Positions 1-7,202 of a stretch of DNA of 9,701 nucleotides are shown here, piece by piece. Position numbers and translations under genes: made by a program. Numbering within the stretch: the stretch's first letter is position 1; each line of letters opens with the position of its first letter. Source of the stretch: Lysobacteraceae bacterium (GTDB lineage: Bacteria > Pseudomonadota > Gammaproteobacteria > Xanthomonadales > Wenzhouxiangellaceae); assembly GCA_020201235.1 (NCBI GenBank), contig JAIVHD010000037.1:2244-11944 (forward strand), in the 5' to 3' direction. Under the pieces are notes generated by a model. The model saw only the letters and a program-made list of their open reading frames with translations. It was not told the origin of the DNA and did no database searches.

Positions 1-27
1 GCCCGGGTTCTCGTTGGTTTCGTTCAT
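1..27 (-). CDS. Possible 5' end of a leftward gene leaving the window
   Basis: On the minus strand an ATG lies at 25-27 and opens a frame reading MNETNENPG before the window ends. A purine-rich GGGACGG stretch lies about 5 nt upstream of this ATG (near 33-39), which could be a ribosome binding site. If real, the gene is divergent from the glycosyltransferase at 217. Nine residues are too few for any assignment. The plus-strand frames here stop at 27-29, 52-54 and 59-61, so the 3' end of a rightward gene is an equally possible reading. Confidence 0.25.
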
Positions 28-105
28 GAAAGCCGTCCCGATGGGTTTGCGTAGGTCGTGAATTATGCGGCACAAGCGGCTGCCGGTTGGACGATTTGGC
101 CCAAA

Positions 106-150
106 TGCCATTGATTGCCATTGATTGCCATTGATTGCCGTCGATTGCCG
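106..150. repeat. 10-bp tandem direct repeat, about 4.5 copies
   Basis: The unit tgccattgat is repeated head to tail. The first three junctions are perfect; the last copies carry A-to-G and T-to-C changes (tgccg tcgat tgccg). The period is 10 bp, not a multiple of 3, and the repeat is in no credible ORF. It sits 60-110 bp upstream of the glycosyltransferase start. One unit per helical turn would put each copy on the same DNA face, as expected of an array of binding sites. A simple slippage repeat is the alternative. Confidence 0.85.
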
Positions 151-181
151 GAGTGCGTCACCGGGTATCGGAGGCGTGCGG

Positions 182-187
182 TATATT
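182..187 (+). promoter_or_regulatory. Possible -10 element for the glycosyltransferase
   Basis: TATATT matches the sigma-70 -10 consensus at five of six positions and lies 29 nt before the preferred start codon at 217. No good -35 hexamer occurs at the usual 16-18 nt spacing (the bases there read caccgg). The promoter would therefore need an activator or is not real. Confidence 0.25.
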
Positions 188-216
188 CAACGGCCTGATT
201 TTTTGCCGGAATGTCG

Positions 217-1269
217 ATGCGGGTAAACGCCCGAATTTTGCAAGCCCCACTGACCGGGGTCAAGCGCTACCTCAGCGCCATGCTTGAGGCCTGGCCCGAG
301 CCCCAGCCGCAATTGCTTAGCCCGCCGAAGTGGGCCGCACACGGCCCCGGGGGCCATGCCTGGGAGCAATTCGTGCTGCCGGCGCGCCTGGCGGGTGAGT
401 TGCTCTGGTCGCCGGTCCATTCCGGCCCGCTGGCCGTTCGCAATCAGGTCGTGACGGTGCATGACCTGGTGCCGTTGGACCACCCCGAATGGTTGAGCCC
501 GGGATTTGCCAGCTGGTATCGCTTCATGCTGCCGAGACTGCTGCGCCAAGCCCGTCATGTGATCGCGATTTCGCGTTTCACCCGCAGCCGGCTGCTGGAA
601 ATGACCGATCTTCCGGCCGCCCGGATCAGCGTGGTCGCCAACGGCGTGGCGTCGTTGTTTCAGCCGCCTTGTTCGGAGCAGGCCGGGGCGGCGGAGGTCA
701 CCATGCGGCAGCAGCTGGGCCTGGGCGAATTTCCATACCTGCTGTCGGTCGGCACGCTCGAGCCGCGCAAGAATCTCGAGCGCCTGCTCGCCGCCTGGAG
801 CCGGGCGCTGCCCGGGCTGCCGCGCGACCTGCACCTGGTGATTGCCGGCGCGCCCGGCTCGCGGTTGGTCTTTGCCGGGTCTTCCGGTCGTTGTCAAAGC
901 CGGCTGCCCGAGCGCGTTGTGCGCCTCGGACGGGTCGCCGACGAGCAGCTACCGATGCTGTACGCGGCAGCCGAATGGTTTGTCTATCTGTCGCTGTATG
1001 AAGGCTTTGGTTTGCCGCCGCTGGAGGCTCTGGCGTGCGGCACGCCGGTGATCATCAGTGATCTGGAGGTCTTTGACGAGGTGGTCACCGATGCCGCTGT
1101 GCGGGTTGATCCCACCGACATTGACGCGATCGCGCGCTGCCTGCAACGCGCCGTTGCCGACCGGCAGCGGCGCGCGGCACTGGCCGAACGGGCGAGACCG
1201 GCCGCCGCGCCGTTCACCTGGCAATCCAGCGCTCGCCAGACCGCCACCATACTCGCTCGGTTTGACTAA
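217..1269 (+). CDS. GT4-family glycosyltransferase
   Basis: Predicted cytoplasmic or membrane-associated retaining glycosyltransferase of the GT-B fold, 350 residues, a usual length for single-domain GT4 enzymes. The N-terminus reads VNARILQAPLTGVKRY (residues 3-18), the glycine-containing opening typical of GT4 mannosyl/rhamnosyl-type transferases. VTVHDLVPLDHP lies at 79-90. The C-terminal Rossmann half begins with LLSVGTLEPRKNLERL (175-190) and carries the nucleotide-sugar-binding EX7E motif (E262 and E270, in YEGFGLPPLEALACGTPVI). The ATG at 217 is preferred to the one at 211: the CCGGA before it then has sensible spacing and homologues usually begin at this point. The acceptor cannot be told from sequence. 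Such enzymes often build O-antigen, capsule or exopolysaccharide, but no other polysaccharide gene is in view. Its TAA stop overlaps the TAAA duplication of the adjacent inverted-repeat element. Confidence 0.9.
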   Translation: MRVNARILQAPLTGVKRYLSAMLEAWPEPQPQLLSPPKWAAHGPGGHAWEQFVLPARLAGELLWSPVHSGPLAVRNQVVTVHDLVPLDHPEWLSPGFASWYRFMLPRLLRQARHVIAISRFTRSRLLEMTDLPAARISVVANGVASLFQPPCSEQAGAAEVTMRQQLGLGEFPYLLSVGTLEPRKNLERLLAAWSRALPGLPRDLHLVIAGAPGSRLVFAGSSGRCQSRLPERVVRLGRVADEQLPMLYAAAEWFVYLSLYEGFGLPPLEALACGTPVIISDLEVFDEVVTDAAVRVDPTDIDAIARCLQRAVADRQRRAALAERARPAAAPFTWQSSARQTATILARFD

Positions 1270-1270
1270 A

Positions 1271-1290
1271 CCCCAACGTTGCATCAATTT
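1271..1290 (+). repeat. Left terminal inverted repeat of the MITE-like element
   Basis: Perfect 20-bp match to the reverse complement of 1441-1460. It contains the palindrome AACGTT at its fifth to tenth bases. After a one-base mismatch, pairing with the right arm continues inward for three more bases. Confidence 0.9.
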
Positions 1291-1440
1291 TCGGGCCGGA
1301 ACCGCTACGCTGCCCGGTGTAGCCGCCTTTCTGCGGTCTGTACTCGCGTTGCCAGTCCTCACGTAGAATGAAGCTATGCTCCGGGTGGCGACACGCCGTG
1401 CAGCCTGCGGAAATACGACTCTCCAGGCTTCCAGCTCCGC

Positions 1441-1460
1441 AAATTGATGCAACGTTGGGG
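1441..1460 (-). repeat. Right terminal inverted repeat of the MITE-like element
   Basis: Perfect reverse complement of 1271-1290. It is followed immediately by TAAA at 1461-1464, the same four bases that precede the left repeat at 1267-1270. Confidence 0.9.
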
Positions 1461-1512
1461 TAAACGCAGCGGCCGTCAAAAGCCGGGCTCAGATGATTCT
1501 GCGTGTGGTTGT

Positions 1513-4500
1513 TCAGCCAGGTGGTTGCGGTGTCGGCGGCGACTCAATCGCGGCCTGCAGCCAGCGGTTGAGTCTGGCGGCGGTCACGCTGGCAACATCA
1601 GGCGAGACCTGGTGCCCGGCGGCGGCGTCGACGGTCAGGTTTTGCGCGAGCGCGTCGATCAACTCGGCCTGGCTTGGCGCGTGGCGCTGATCGAGCAGCC
1701 CGTGGTCTGCCAGCTCGGCCTGCAGTTTGTCGGCCTGGGCGGCCCGAAAGCGCGGAATCTGGCCTTCGCGCAGGGCCTTAAGCAGTGCGCCGGCGTCACC
1801 GCCAAGCTCTCGATTGAGCTCAATGACCTGCCGTTTAAAGGTCTCGGAAACGGCGTCGGAGTCGTGTAGCAAACGGTCTTCGACCGGTGGCGCGTGGCCG
1901 TGTCGCCAGCGCTCCAGCCAGGCGCGCGCGGCGCGCGCGCGTGCCGCAAGTTCGTGTGCCGTGGGTGCATCGACGGGCAGCTCGAGTTCGAGCGCACGGG
2001 CGTGCTCGAACTGGCCCAGCGTGGTGATGCCATAGGCTCTCAGTGCGTTTAATGTCTCTAACCGGTCGCGCGCGATGTGGAACAGCGCCATCGCCCCGAT
2101 TGCATCCCACGGCTTGAGTGCGGCAACGTCGGCTTGCCGAGCCCAGTGGTCGGGTTCGAGCGCCGGGTCGGGACACGTGACGTCCGGTGACAGCGCGAAA
2201 TCAGCCGCTTCGGAATCGATCGCGTCGAGTTCGATGATGCGGGGCTGGGGTTGGCCGGCAAAGCGCCGCCAGGCGGCGGCGTCAGCCGGCTGGGCCGACA
2301 GATAGATGACCTGCCGGCCCTCGCGAACCCGTTGCTGCAGCGCCTCGACGACAGCCCGGTAGCGTTCCGGATCGGAGGTTGCAAGCACTTCGTCGAGCAG
2401 GATCGGCAGGCCGGGTCTGCCGCGCCCGGCCTCGTCGATCCAGGCCAGCCGCAGCGCCAGCAGCAGCTGGACGCGGGTCGCGGTGGAAAGCTGGGCGAGC
2501 GACCGGAGTCGGCCTTGACCCGGGCCGCTACCGCTGTGATCGATCGCGCTGAACTGCCGGCCGTCGAATTGCAGTTCATAAGCAGCGCGGGTGAATTGTC
2601 CGAACAAGCTGCGGGCACGTCGGAGCAGGCTGGGCTGGTGCTGGCGGCCGTGAGTGGCGCGCGCGCGTTCGATCAGGAAACGGGCGGCTTCGGCGCGCCG
2701 GCTTTCAATGAAGGCTTGTTCGAGCTGGCCGCGGATACGCTCGCGCGCGGCATTCAGGGTCTCGAGCTCACGCCGGCCCAGGGCCGCGCGGTGTTCGCTC
2801 TCGATGGTCGCGATGCGCGCCTTGAGTTCATCGCGCCGGGACGCGGTCTGTTCCAGTCCGGCGGCCGTTTGCAATAGTCCGGACGGCTCGCCAGCCTCAG
2901 CCTGCTCGAGCAGGTCGGGGTCGCTTTCAAGCGCGTTGCGGTGGCCGTGCAAGGCGTGTTCGAGGCCGCGCCGTTCGTCGTTGAGTTTGCGGTAGCGGGT
3001 CAAGCGATCGAGTCGTCGCTTTAGACCCATGCGATCCTCATCCTCAAGACCGGCGTTGGCGAACAAGCGCGTGCGGCTTTTCCGCAGTCGCGCCGTCTCG
3101 TTTTCGAGGTCGAGCAGGCGGCTGCGGTTGGCGGCCAGCGCGTCGCGGCGGGTGCGTGCCGCAGCCAGTTCGGGCTCGAGCTGGTTCAGCGCATGGCCGA
3201 CGGCATCGGCGGTGATTTCCTCTGGCAGCCTGCGTCCGATTCGGCGCAGACTTTCGCCGATGGATGCTTGCCGCGATGCGATGCGTTGATCGTGCCGGAC
3301 CCGGCCAGCTTCGAGGCCGCGCATCTGATCATTGGCCTGGAGCCACTGAAAGAGCGCGCGGACGCGCAACAGACCGGTCGTCGAGCGCGCCCAATCGGGG
3401 TTGATCTGCAGCTCGCGCGCGGCCAGGTTGACGGTTTTGCGGTGTTGCAGCAGGCGCCGCCGGGCGGATTCGAGCTGCGCGCGCAGCGGCTTTACGCGTT
3501 CGGCGTCGGCGCGCCGGCGAAGCCATTCAGAGTGGCCTTGTTCAAGCGCGTCGAGGCGCCGCTCGACATCGGCCACGCGCCATTGCGGCGGCGCGCGGTG
3601 GCCGCGTGCCAGGTAGTCCAGGCGGGCGGGTGCGGCCGCAGCCTGGGCGCTGGAGGCGATGTCTTCGTCATCCGGTGCCTGATGTTCGCGCCAGCCGATT
3701 TCGTCTTCCAGGCTGTGGATGGCGGCGCGTTCGCGCGCTTCCTGGTCGAGCGCCTGTTCGAGGCGATCAAGCCGGTCGTCGGACAGCGCATGGTCGGCGA
3801 CATTGTGGTCCGCGCCGGCTTGGGGACGGGTGTTTCCGGGCCTGGCGCGCAACTGTCCGGCCCGGCGTTCGGCCGCGCTGCGGCTGGCACCAAGGCTGTC
3901 CATTTGCAAATCCAGCTCAGCGCGGCGTGCCTCCAGCGCCTGTAGCTGCTGGCGCTGATCGGCGAGCTCGGCGCACAGCGCTTGCATGTTTTCCACATCC
4001 TCGATACCGCCATGGCGCTGCTCCCGGAAGACTTGTTCGATGGCGCGGCGGGCTGAGTCAATCTGCTGTTGGCGCTCGGCCAGCCGGCGATCGAGTTCGG
4101 CCAGCTGTTCGCCCTCGCCGCCGTCGATGTGCTGCATGCCGTCAGGAAACTCGGCCAGCGCGGTGCCAAGGGCATGCAGCTTCTGCTGGCTTTCGAGCAG
4201 CTCGAGTGCGCGCCGCAGCGCCTCGAGCCGGCGTCCGGCTTCGACCGCCTCGAGATGCTGCTCGCGCAGTCGATCGAGCTGGTCAATGGCGTCAGAAAGT
4301 TCGGCGTGACGGTCTTCGAGCTCGCGGATCTCGCGCGTTGCCCCGGTGTATTGACGGGACAGTTTCTGGGGCCGCTTCGGCGGCCGGAAACCGGGGCGCT
4401 CGGCCAGCGCGTCAAGGTCGTAACCGCCAGCCATCAGCCGGCGCAGGGTAGCCGATACCTGCTGTTCGGGCTCGCCGCTGTCGAGCAGTTCATCGGCGCG

Positions 4501-4827
4501 GATTAGAAAGGCGGCCAACTGCTCGGATTCTGGCCAGTCCGGGCGCGCAATTTCGCGACCATCGCCGCGCCAAGTGCGTGATCGGCCATGGGCGATGCCG
4601 ACCACGCTTGCCGGCGACTCGCCATCGGCCTGACTGAATTGGGCTTCGAGCTCGACAAAGCCGTGCTCGCGACCGCTGTCGAGCAGCGCCGCCAGGGCCC
4701 GTATCAAGCTGGATTTGCCCGATGCGTTGGGCCCGATGACGATGCTGGCGCGATCAATGGCCGGCCGCAACTCAAGCGTTTTGGCGATGCCCGGCAGGTG
4801 GTGAATGGTGAGACGTTCAAGCTTCAC
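1513..4827 (-). CDS. SbcC/YhaN-like SMC-type ATPase with C-terminal extension
   Basis: Predicted partner ATPase of the adjacent nuclease, 1104 residues. The Walker A motif is GPNASGKSS (32-40). A long, largely alpha-helical, charged coiled-coil-like region follows (roughly 155-720). The C-terminal ATPase half has a signature-like LSTATR (780-785), Walker B ILLDEVLATSD (809-819, D812/E813) and a D-loop-like SDPE. The usual switch histidine is not evident in the following strand (IYLSAQP, 841-847). No CxxC zinc hook is present, unlike canonical SbcC, so it resembles YhaN more. Residues from about 865 to 1104 form an extra domain with a helix-hairpin-helix-like segment (LRAYGITTLGQF, about 929-940); its role is unknown. 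The start is GTG at 4825-4827, overlapping the upstream stop as GTGA, with GGAG (4836-4839) 8 nt upstream. It is the last gene of the operon. The ATPase assignment is secure; the DNA-repair role is inferred from the pairing. Confidence 0.88.
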   Translation of the reverse strand: MKLERLTIHHLPGIAKTLELRPAIDRASIVIGPNASGKSSLIRALAALLDSGREHGFVELEAQFSQADGESPASVVGIAHGRSRTWRGDGREIARPDWPESEQLAAFLIRADELLDSGEPEQQVSATLRRLMAGGYDLDALAERPGFRPPKRPQKLSRQYTGATREIRELEDRHAELSDAIDQLDRLREQHLEAVEAGRRLEALRRALELLESQQKLHALGTALAEFPDGMQHIDGGEGEQLAELDRRLAERQQQIDSARRAIEQVFREQRHGGIEDVENMQALCAELADQRQQLQALEARRAELDLQMDSLGASRSAAERRAGQLRARPGNTRPQAGADHNVADHALSDDRLDRLEQALDQEARERAAIHSLEDEIGWREHQAPDDEDIASSAQAAAAPARLDYLARGHRAPPQWRVADVERRLDALEQGHSEWLRRRADAERVKPLRAQLESARRRLLQHRKTVNLAARELQINPDWARSTTGLLRVRALFQWLQANDQMRGLEAGRVRHDQRIASRQASIGESLRRIGRRLPEEITADAVGHALNQLEPELAAARTRRDALAANRSRLLDLENETARLRKSRTRLFANAGLEDEDRMGLKRRLDRLTRYRKLNDERRGLEHALHGHRNALESDPDLLEQAEAGEPSGLLQTAAGLEQTASRRDELKARIATIESEHRAALGRRELETLNAARERIRGQLEQAFIESRRAEAARFLIERARATHGRQHQPSLLRRARSLFGQFTRAAYELQFDGRQFSAIDHSGSGPGQGRLRSLAQLSTATRVQLLLALRLAWIDEAGRGRPGLPILLDEVLATSDPERYRAVVEALQQRVREGRQVIYLSAQPADAAAWRRFAGQPQPRIIELDAIDSEAADFALSPDVTCPDPALEPDHWARQADVAALKPWDAIGAMALFHIARDRLETLNALRAYGITTLGQFEHARALELELPVDAPTAHELAARARAARAWLERWRHGHAPPVEDRLLHDSDAVSETFKRQVIELNRELGGDAGALLKALREGQIPRFRAAQADKLQAELADHGLLDQRHAPSQAELIDALAQNLTVDAAAGHQVSPDVASVTAARLNRWLQAAIESPPTPQPPG

Positions 4828-6101
4828 GCACGCTGCTCCAGTAACTGGATCAACGCCGCCCGACCGGATTCGATCAGCAATTTGACGATTTCATCGGCGC
4901 TGATCGCGCTTGCGCCGGGCCCGGCATCGTTCTCAACCAGGGCTTGAAATTCGGCAATCGAGGCGATTCGCTCAAGGCCCGGACGGGCCTGGGCAATCAG
5001 GCGTCGGCGCGGCTCGCAGTCAGGACCCTGCAATAGCAGCAGATCGCGCGCCAGCAGCCCGGCCGGGTCGGGCTGGCGCGCCAGCGCTTTAAGATCCAGC
5101 GCCGGCGCGAAGGCGCTGTCGATGCGGTCGACGAATACCTGGCAGCCGGAAACATCGAAACCGGTCGCTTCGATGTCGAGCTGAGCGGCCTGATCGGCCA
5201 GCGCTGCGCCGATTGGGGTTTGTCCGACCAGACAAATGCGCAGGCCCAGCGCATCGGGCAGCGCGTCGGCCGCGATGCGTTGGCGAACACCGGCCTTTGC
5301 GGCCTTGAGTATGAGACCGGCCAGATCGCCGGCCTGCTCCAGCGCGGCCACGTCGATGTCGATCGCGTCATAGGCCAGTGGTGCCAGCGCCAGTTGGCGG
5401 CTGCGAACGCGACGGCCATCGAGCTCGATCAGCCACGGTCCGCGCGGTCCGGTTTCGCTGGCGCGTAACGCGCTGACCGAGCCCAGGTAGCCGCACGGTC
5501 GTCCGGGTTCGTCGGTGTCGCCGAAATCGGGTTGATGGACGTGGCCGAGCAACCAGGCCGAAACCGGAACTGCGGCCAGTTCGGCGCTGGTAACCGGTGC
5601 ATAGACACTGCCCGGCTGATCGCGGTCGCAATGCAGCAGACCGAGGATCGGCAGGCCGGTCTCGGGCAATGTCAGCGTTTCAAGCGGCGACCAGGCCACC
5701 CGCGCGCTCGGGAAAGACCACCCCAGCACGACCGCTTCGGATAGCTCGAGTGTTTGCCAGTGGCCGCCGCGACCCAGCAGCTTGAGCGCCGGAAGTGCGT
5801 CGGCCAGGCGTGGCAGAACCTGGGTATCGTGATTGCCGGCCACTGCAATCACCTCGATCCCGGCGGCGGTCAGTTTTTCGATGCCTTGCCGCAGCGCATT
5901 GTAGCCGCCAAAAAAGTCGCGCTCGCGATCGACCACGTCGCCGGCCAGCACAACGGCCTCGACCTCCAGCTCGATGGCGCGCTCGATGCAGCGGCTCCAG
6001 GCGGCCTCGGGCCCGAGCTTGAGCGCGCGGTCGATCAGGTTGTCGGGCAGGGCCACCGGGACCCGGCCCAGGTGCATGTCGCCGATCGCCAGCAGCTTCA
6101 T
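4824..6101 (-). CDS. SbcD/YhaO-like metallophosphoesterase (DNA exonuclease)
   Basis: Predicted calcineurin-like metallophosphoesterase of the Mre11/SbcD/YhaO type, 425 residues. All core metal-ligand motifs are visible in order: GDMH (D8, H10), GDVVD (D55), GNHD (N90, H91), LLHCD (H157) and GHVH (H187, H189). These bind the two active-site divalent metals, commonly Mn in this family, and support nuclease activity. The C-terminal 200 residues are less conserved and probably form the cap and ATPase-binding region. The start at the ATG 6099-6101 is chosen because MKLLAIGDMHLG is the canonical beginning; the open frame extends 36 codons upstream into the transporter gene. It begins 4 nt after the transporter stop and overlaps the ATPase gene by 4 nt, so translational coupling is likely. 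Expected role: processing DNA ends together with the ATPase. Confidence 0.9.
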   Translation of the reverse strand: MKLLAIGDMHLGRVPVALPDNLIDRALKLGPEAAWSRCIERAIELEVEAVVLAGDVVDRERDFFGGYNALRQGIEKLTAAGIEVIAVAGNHDTQVLPRLADALPALKLLGRGGHWQTLELSEAVVLGWSFPSARVAWSPLETLTLPETGLPILGLLHCDRDQPGSVYAPVTSAELAAVPVSAWLLGHVHQPDFGDTDEPGRPCGYLGSVSALRASETGPRGPWLIELDGRRVRSRQLALAPLAYDAIDIDVAALEQAGDLAGLILKAAKAGVRQRIAADALPDALGLRICLVGQTPIGAALADQAAQLDIEATGFDVSGCQVFVDRIDSAFAPALDLKALARQPDPAGLLARDLLLLQGPDCEPRRRLIAQARPGLERIASIAEFQALVENDAGPGASAISADEIVKLLIESGRAALIQLLEQRA

Positions 6102-6105
6102 CGCG

Positions 6106-7008
6106 TCAGCCGGCACAACGCGGGTCGAGATGCCGGCAGCCGCCGGCATCGACCGGCTCGGGCTGCAGCGTGGCGTGGTCGATGGCAAAGTCCTCGAGCA
6201 GCATGGCATTGCATCGTGCCAGCATGTCGGGCCAGTCCTGCAGGTCGGCGAGCACCACGTGGGCCGACAGCGCGATGCGATCGCCGCTGACCTGCCAGAT
6301 GTGCAGGTCGTGGATTTCGACCACGCCGGGGATTCTGGTCAGGGCCGCACGCGCCTGTTCAATGTCGACACTGTCGGGGACACGCTCCATGATCACGCCC
6401 AGCGCGGTTCTCAGAAGCCGAATGGCGGCAATCAGGATCAGCGCGCAGATCAGCAGCGACAGGATTGGATCAATCGGATTCCAGCCGGTGGTCAGGATGA
6501 CCGTACCGGAGGCCAGTGCCGCAATCGAGCCGAGCAGATCGCCGAGTACATGCAGCCTGGCGCCCTTGACATTGATGTTGTCGCGGCCGCCGTGCAGCAC
6601 GCGCAGGACCGCAAGATTAATCAGCAGGCCGATCGCGGCGACCACCAAAACAGCCGCGCCGCGAACCTCGACCGGGTTCTGGAAGCGATCGATCGCGTTG
6701 TAAACGATGACCCCGACCAGCACGACCATGGCCAGGCCATTGATGAGTGCTGCGATGATTTCGGCGCGCCCGTGGCCCCAGCTATGCGCGCGATCGGCCG
6801 GCCGGGTCGCAACCCAGGCGGCCACGGCGGCCAGGCCCAGCGCGGTCGAATCGGTCAGCATGTGGCCGGCGTCGGCCATCAGCGCCAGCGATCCGCCCCA
6901 CCAGCCGACCACGAACTCGACCGCCGCGAACGTCAGTGTCAGCAACAGCGCGCCGCGCAGCGCCTTGCCGCCCGCAGTGTCGTGCGAATGATGATCGTGT
7001 TGGTACAT
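6106..7008 (-). CDS. CDF-family divalent cation exporter (ZitB/CzcD type)
   Basis: Inner-membrane cation diffusion facilitator of 300 residues, the usual size, expected to export Zn or related divalent metals against protons. The N-terminus is histidine-rich (HDHHSHD, 4-10). Transmembrane segments begin about residue 18. The transport-site ligands are H49 and D53 in the second helix (ADAGHMLTD) and H153 and D157 in the fifth (LHVLGD), the HD-HD pattern of Zn-type CDFs. The cytoplasmic C-terminal domain has HDLHIW (233-238) and H250, matching the family's regulatory metal-binding domain, and the tail adds two cysteines (C291, C298). The ATG at 7006-7008 is chosen over the upstream extension because the family begins here; no strong Shine-Dalgarno precedes it. 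It is first in a likely operon with the nuclease pair. The exact metal is not determined by sequence. Confidence 0.92.
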   Translation of the reverse strand: MYQHDHHSHDTAGGKALRGALLLTLTFAAVEFVVGWWGGSLALMADAGHMLTDSTALGLAAVAAWVATRPADRAHSWGHGRAEIIAALINGLAMVVLVGVIVYNAIDRFQNPVEVRGAAVLVVAAIGLLINLAVLRVLHGGRDNINVKGARLHVLGDLLGSIAALASGTVILTTGWNPIDPILSLLICALILIAAIRLLRTALGVIMERVPDSVDIEQARAALTRIPGVVEIHDLHIWQVSGDRIALSAHVVLADLQDWPDMLARCNAMLLEDFAIDHATLQPEPVDAGGCRHLDPRCAG

Positions 7009-7020
7009 AGACGCTATTTT

Positions 7021-7034
7021 CACACGCAAGTGTG
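7021..7034. promoter_or_regulatory. Short palindrome just upstream of the CDF gene
   Basis: cacac-gcaa-gtgtg is a 5-bp perfect inverted repeat about 13 nt upstream of the transporter start codon. It could be a repressor operator overlapping the leader, or an RNA hairpin near the ribosome binding site; read rightward its loop is a GCAA (GNRA) tetraloop. It does not match any metal-regulator operator I can name. Confidence 0.3.
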
Positions 7035-7089
7035 CCACGACCTTCAGAGAATAACGCAACGGCCGTGTACAGCGTCGATGCTTTGCCGA

Positions 7090-7111
7090 AGCGGCCTGCC
7101 GACAGGCTGCT
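7090..7111 (+). repeat. Nine-pair stem-loop with CCGA loop
   Basis: Bases 7090-7098 pair with 7103-7111 around the loop ccga at 7099-7102. One pair (7093 with 7108) is a G.U that would be a C/A mismatch in leftward RNA. It lies directly upstream of the rightward terminator-like hairpin. Confidence 0.5.
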
Positions 7112-7119
7112 AAACCCGC

Positions 7120-7154
7120 GCGCCGCGCGGTGAGCACATCGCGCGGCGCTTTTT
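7120..7154 (+). terminator. Orphan rightward intrinsic terminator
   Basis: gcgccgcgcg (7120-7129) and cgcgcggcgc (7140-7149) form a perfect all-GC 10-bp stem. Three further pairs inside it close an agca tetraloop. The right arm is followed at once by TTTTT (7150-7154), giving the full form of a Rho-independent terminator in the rightward direction. Read leftward, the downstream sequence (gggttta) is a poor U-tract. No rightward gene ends here, so it either ends an unseen RNA, acts weakly in both directions, or remains from a lost gene. Confidence 0.6.
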
Positions 7155-7202
7155 CGGCCACCCGCCCGAGCCGCTGCACCTCGACATGATCCTTGAACCG
7201 GC

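Larger units (their letters stand above)
1271..1460. mobile_element. MITE-like element with 20-bp perfect terminal inverted repeats
   Basis: A 190-bp segment is bounded by perfect 20-bp inverted repeats: ccccaacgttgcatcaattt at 1271-1290 and its exact reverse complement at 1441-1460. It is flanked on both sides by the direct repeat TAAA (1267-1270 and 1461-1464), which looks like a 4-bp target-site duplication. The interior has no credible ORF, only a small CCGC/GCGG hairpin at 1323-1336. This fits a non-autonomous MITE mobilised by a transposase elsewhere; the parent IS family cannot be named from here. It lies between convergent genes, and its folded transcript could terminate both. A purely structural hairpin or an attC-like site are weaker alternatives. 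Confidence 0.7.

Noticed and set aside
63..263. 66-residue leftward ORF spanning the 10-bp repeats
   Set aside because: It overlaps the start of the glycosyltransferase, includes the tandem repeat and shows no ribosome binding site or recognisable protein character.
187..897. 236-residue leftward ORF opposite the glycosyltransferase
   Set aside because: It is antisense to a clear GT4 gene, has arginine/glutamine-rich low-complexity content and no family motif; such open antisense frames are common in high-GC coding DNA.
1271..1460. Reading the inverted-repeat element as an integron attC site
   Set aside because: The outer bases (ccccaac/gttgggg) superficially resemble attC core sites, but the arms are perfectly complementary over 20 bp without the usual unpaired bases, the length is above the usual range, and no integrase or cassette array is present.
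1462..1512. Separate intrinsic terminator for the ATPase gene
   Set aside because: Only a very weak AGC/GCT hairpin before TTTT is visible leftward; it is too short to call, and the adjacent inverted-repeat element is a better terminator candidate.
3193..3945. 250-residue rightward ORF inside the ATPase gene, and similar frames at 2251-2877 and 3606-4451
   Set aside because: They lie antisense to a gene with intact Walker motifs and contain no recognisable domain; they are frame shadows.
5974..7113. 379-residue rightward ORF ending just before the rightward terminator
   Set aside because: Its stop 7111-7113 lies 6 nt before the terminator, which made it tempting, but it runs antisense across the nuclease and CDF genes and reads as compositionally biased nonsense (QDQRADQQRQD and similar).
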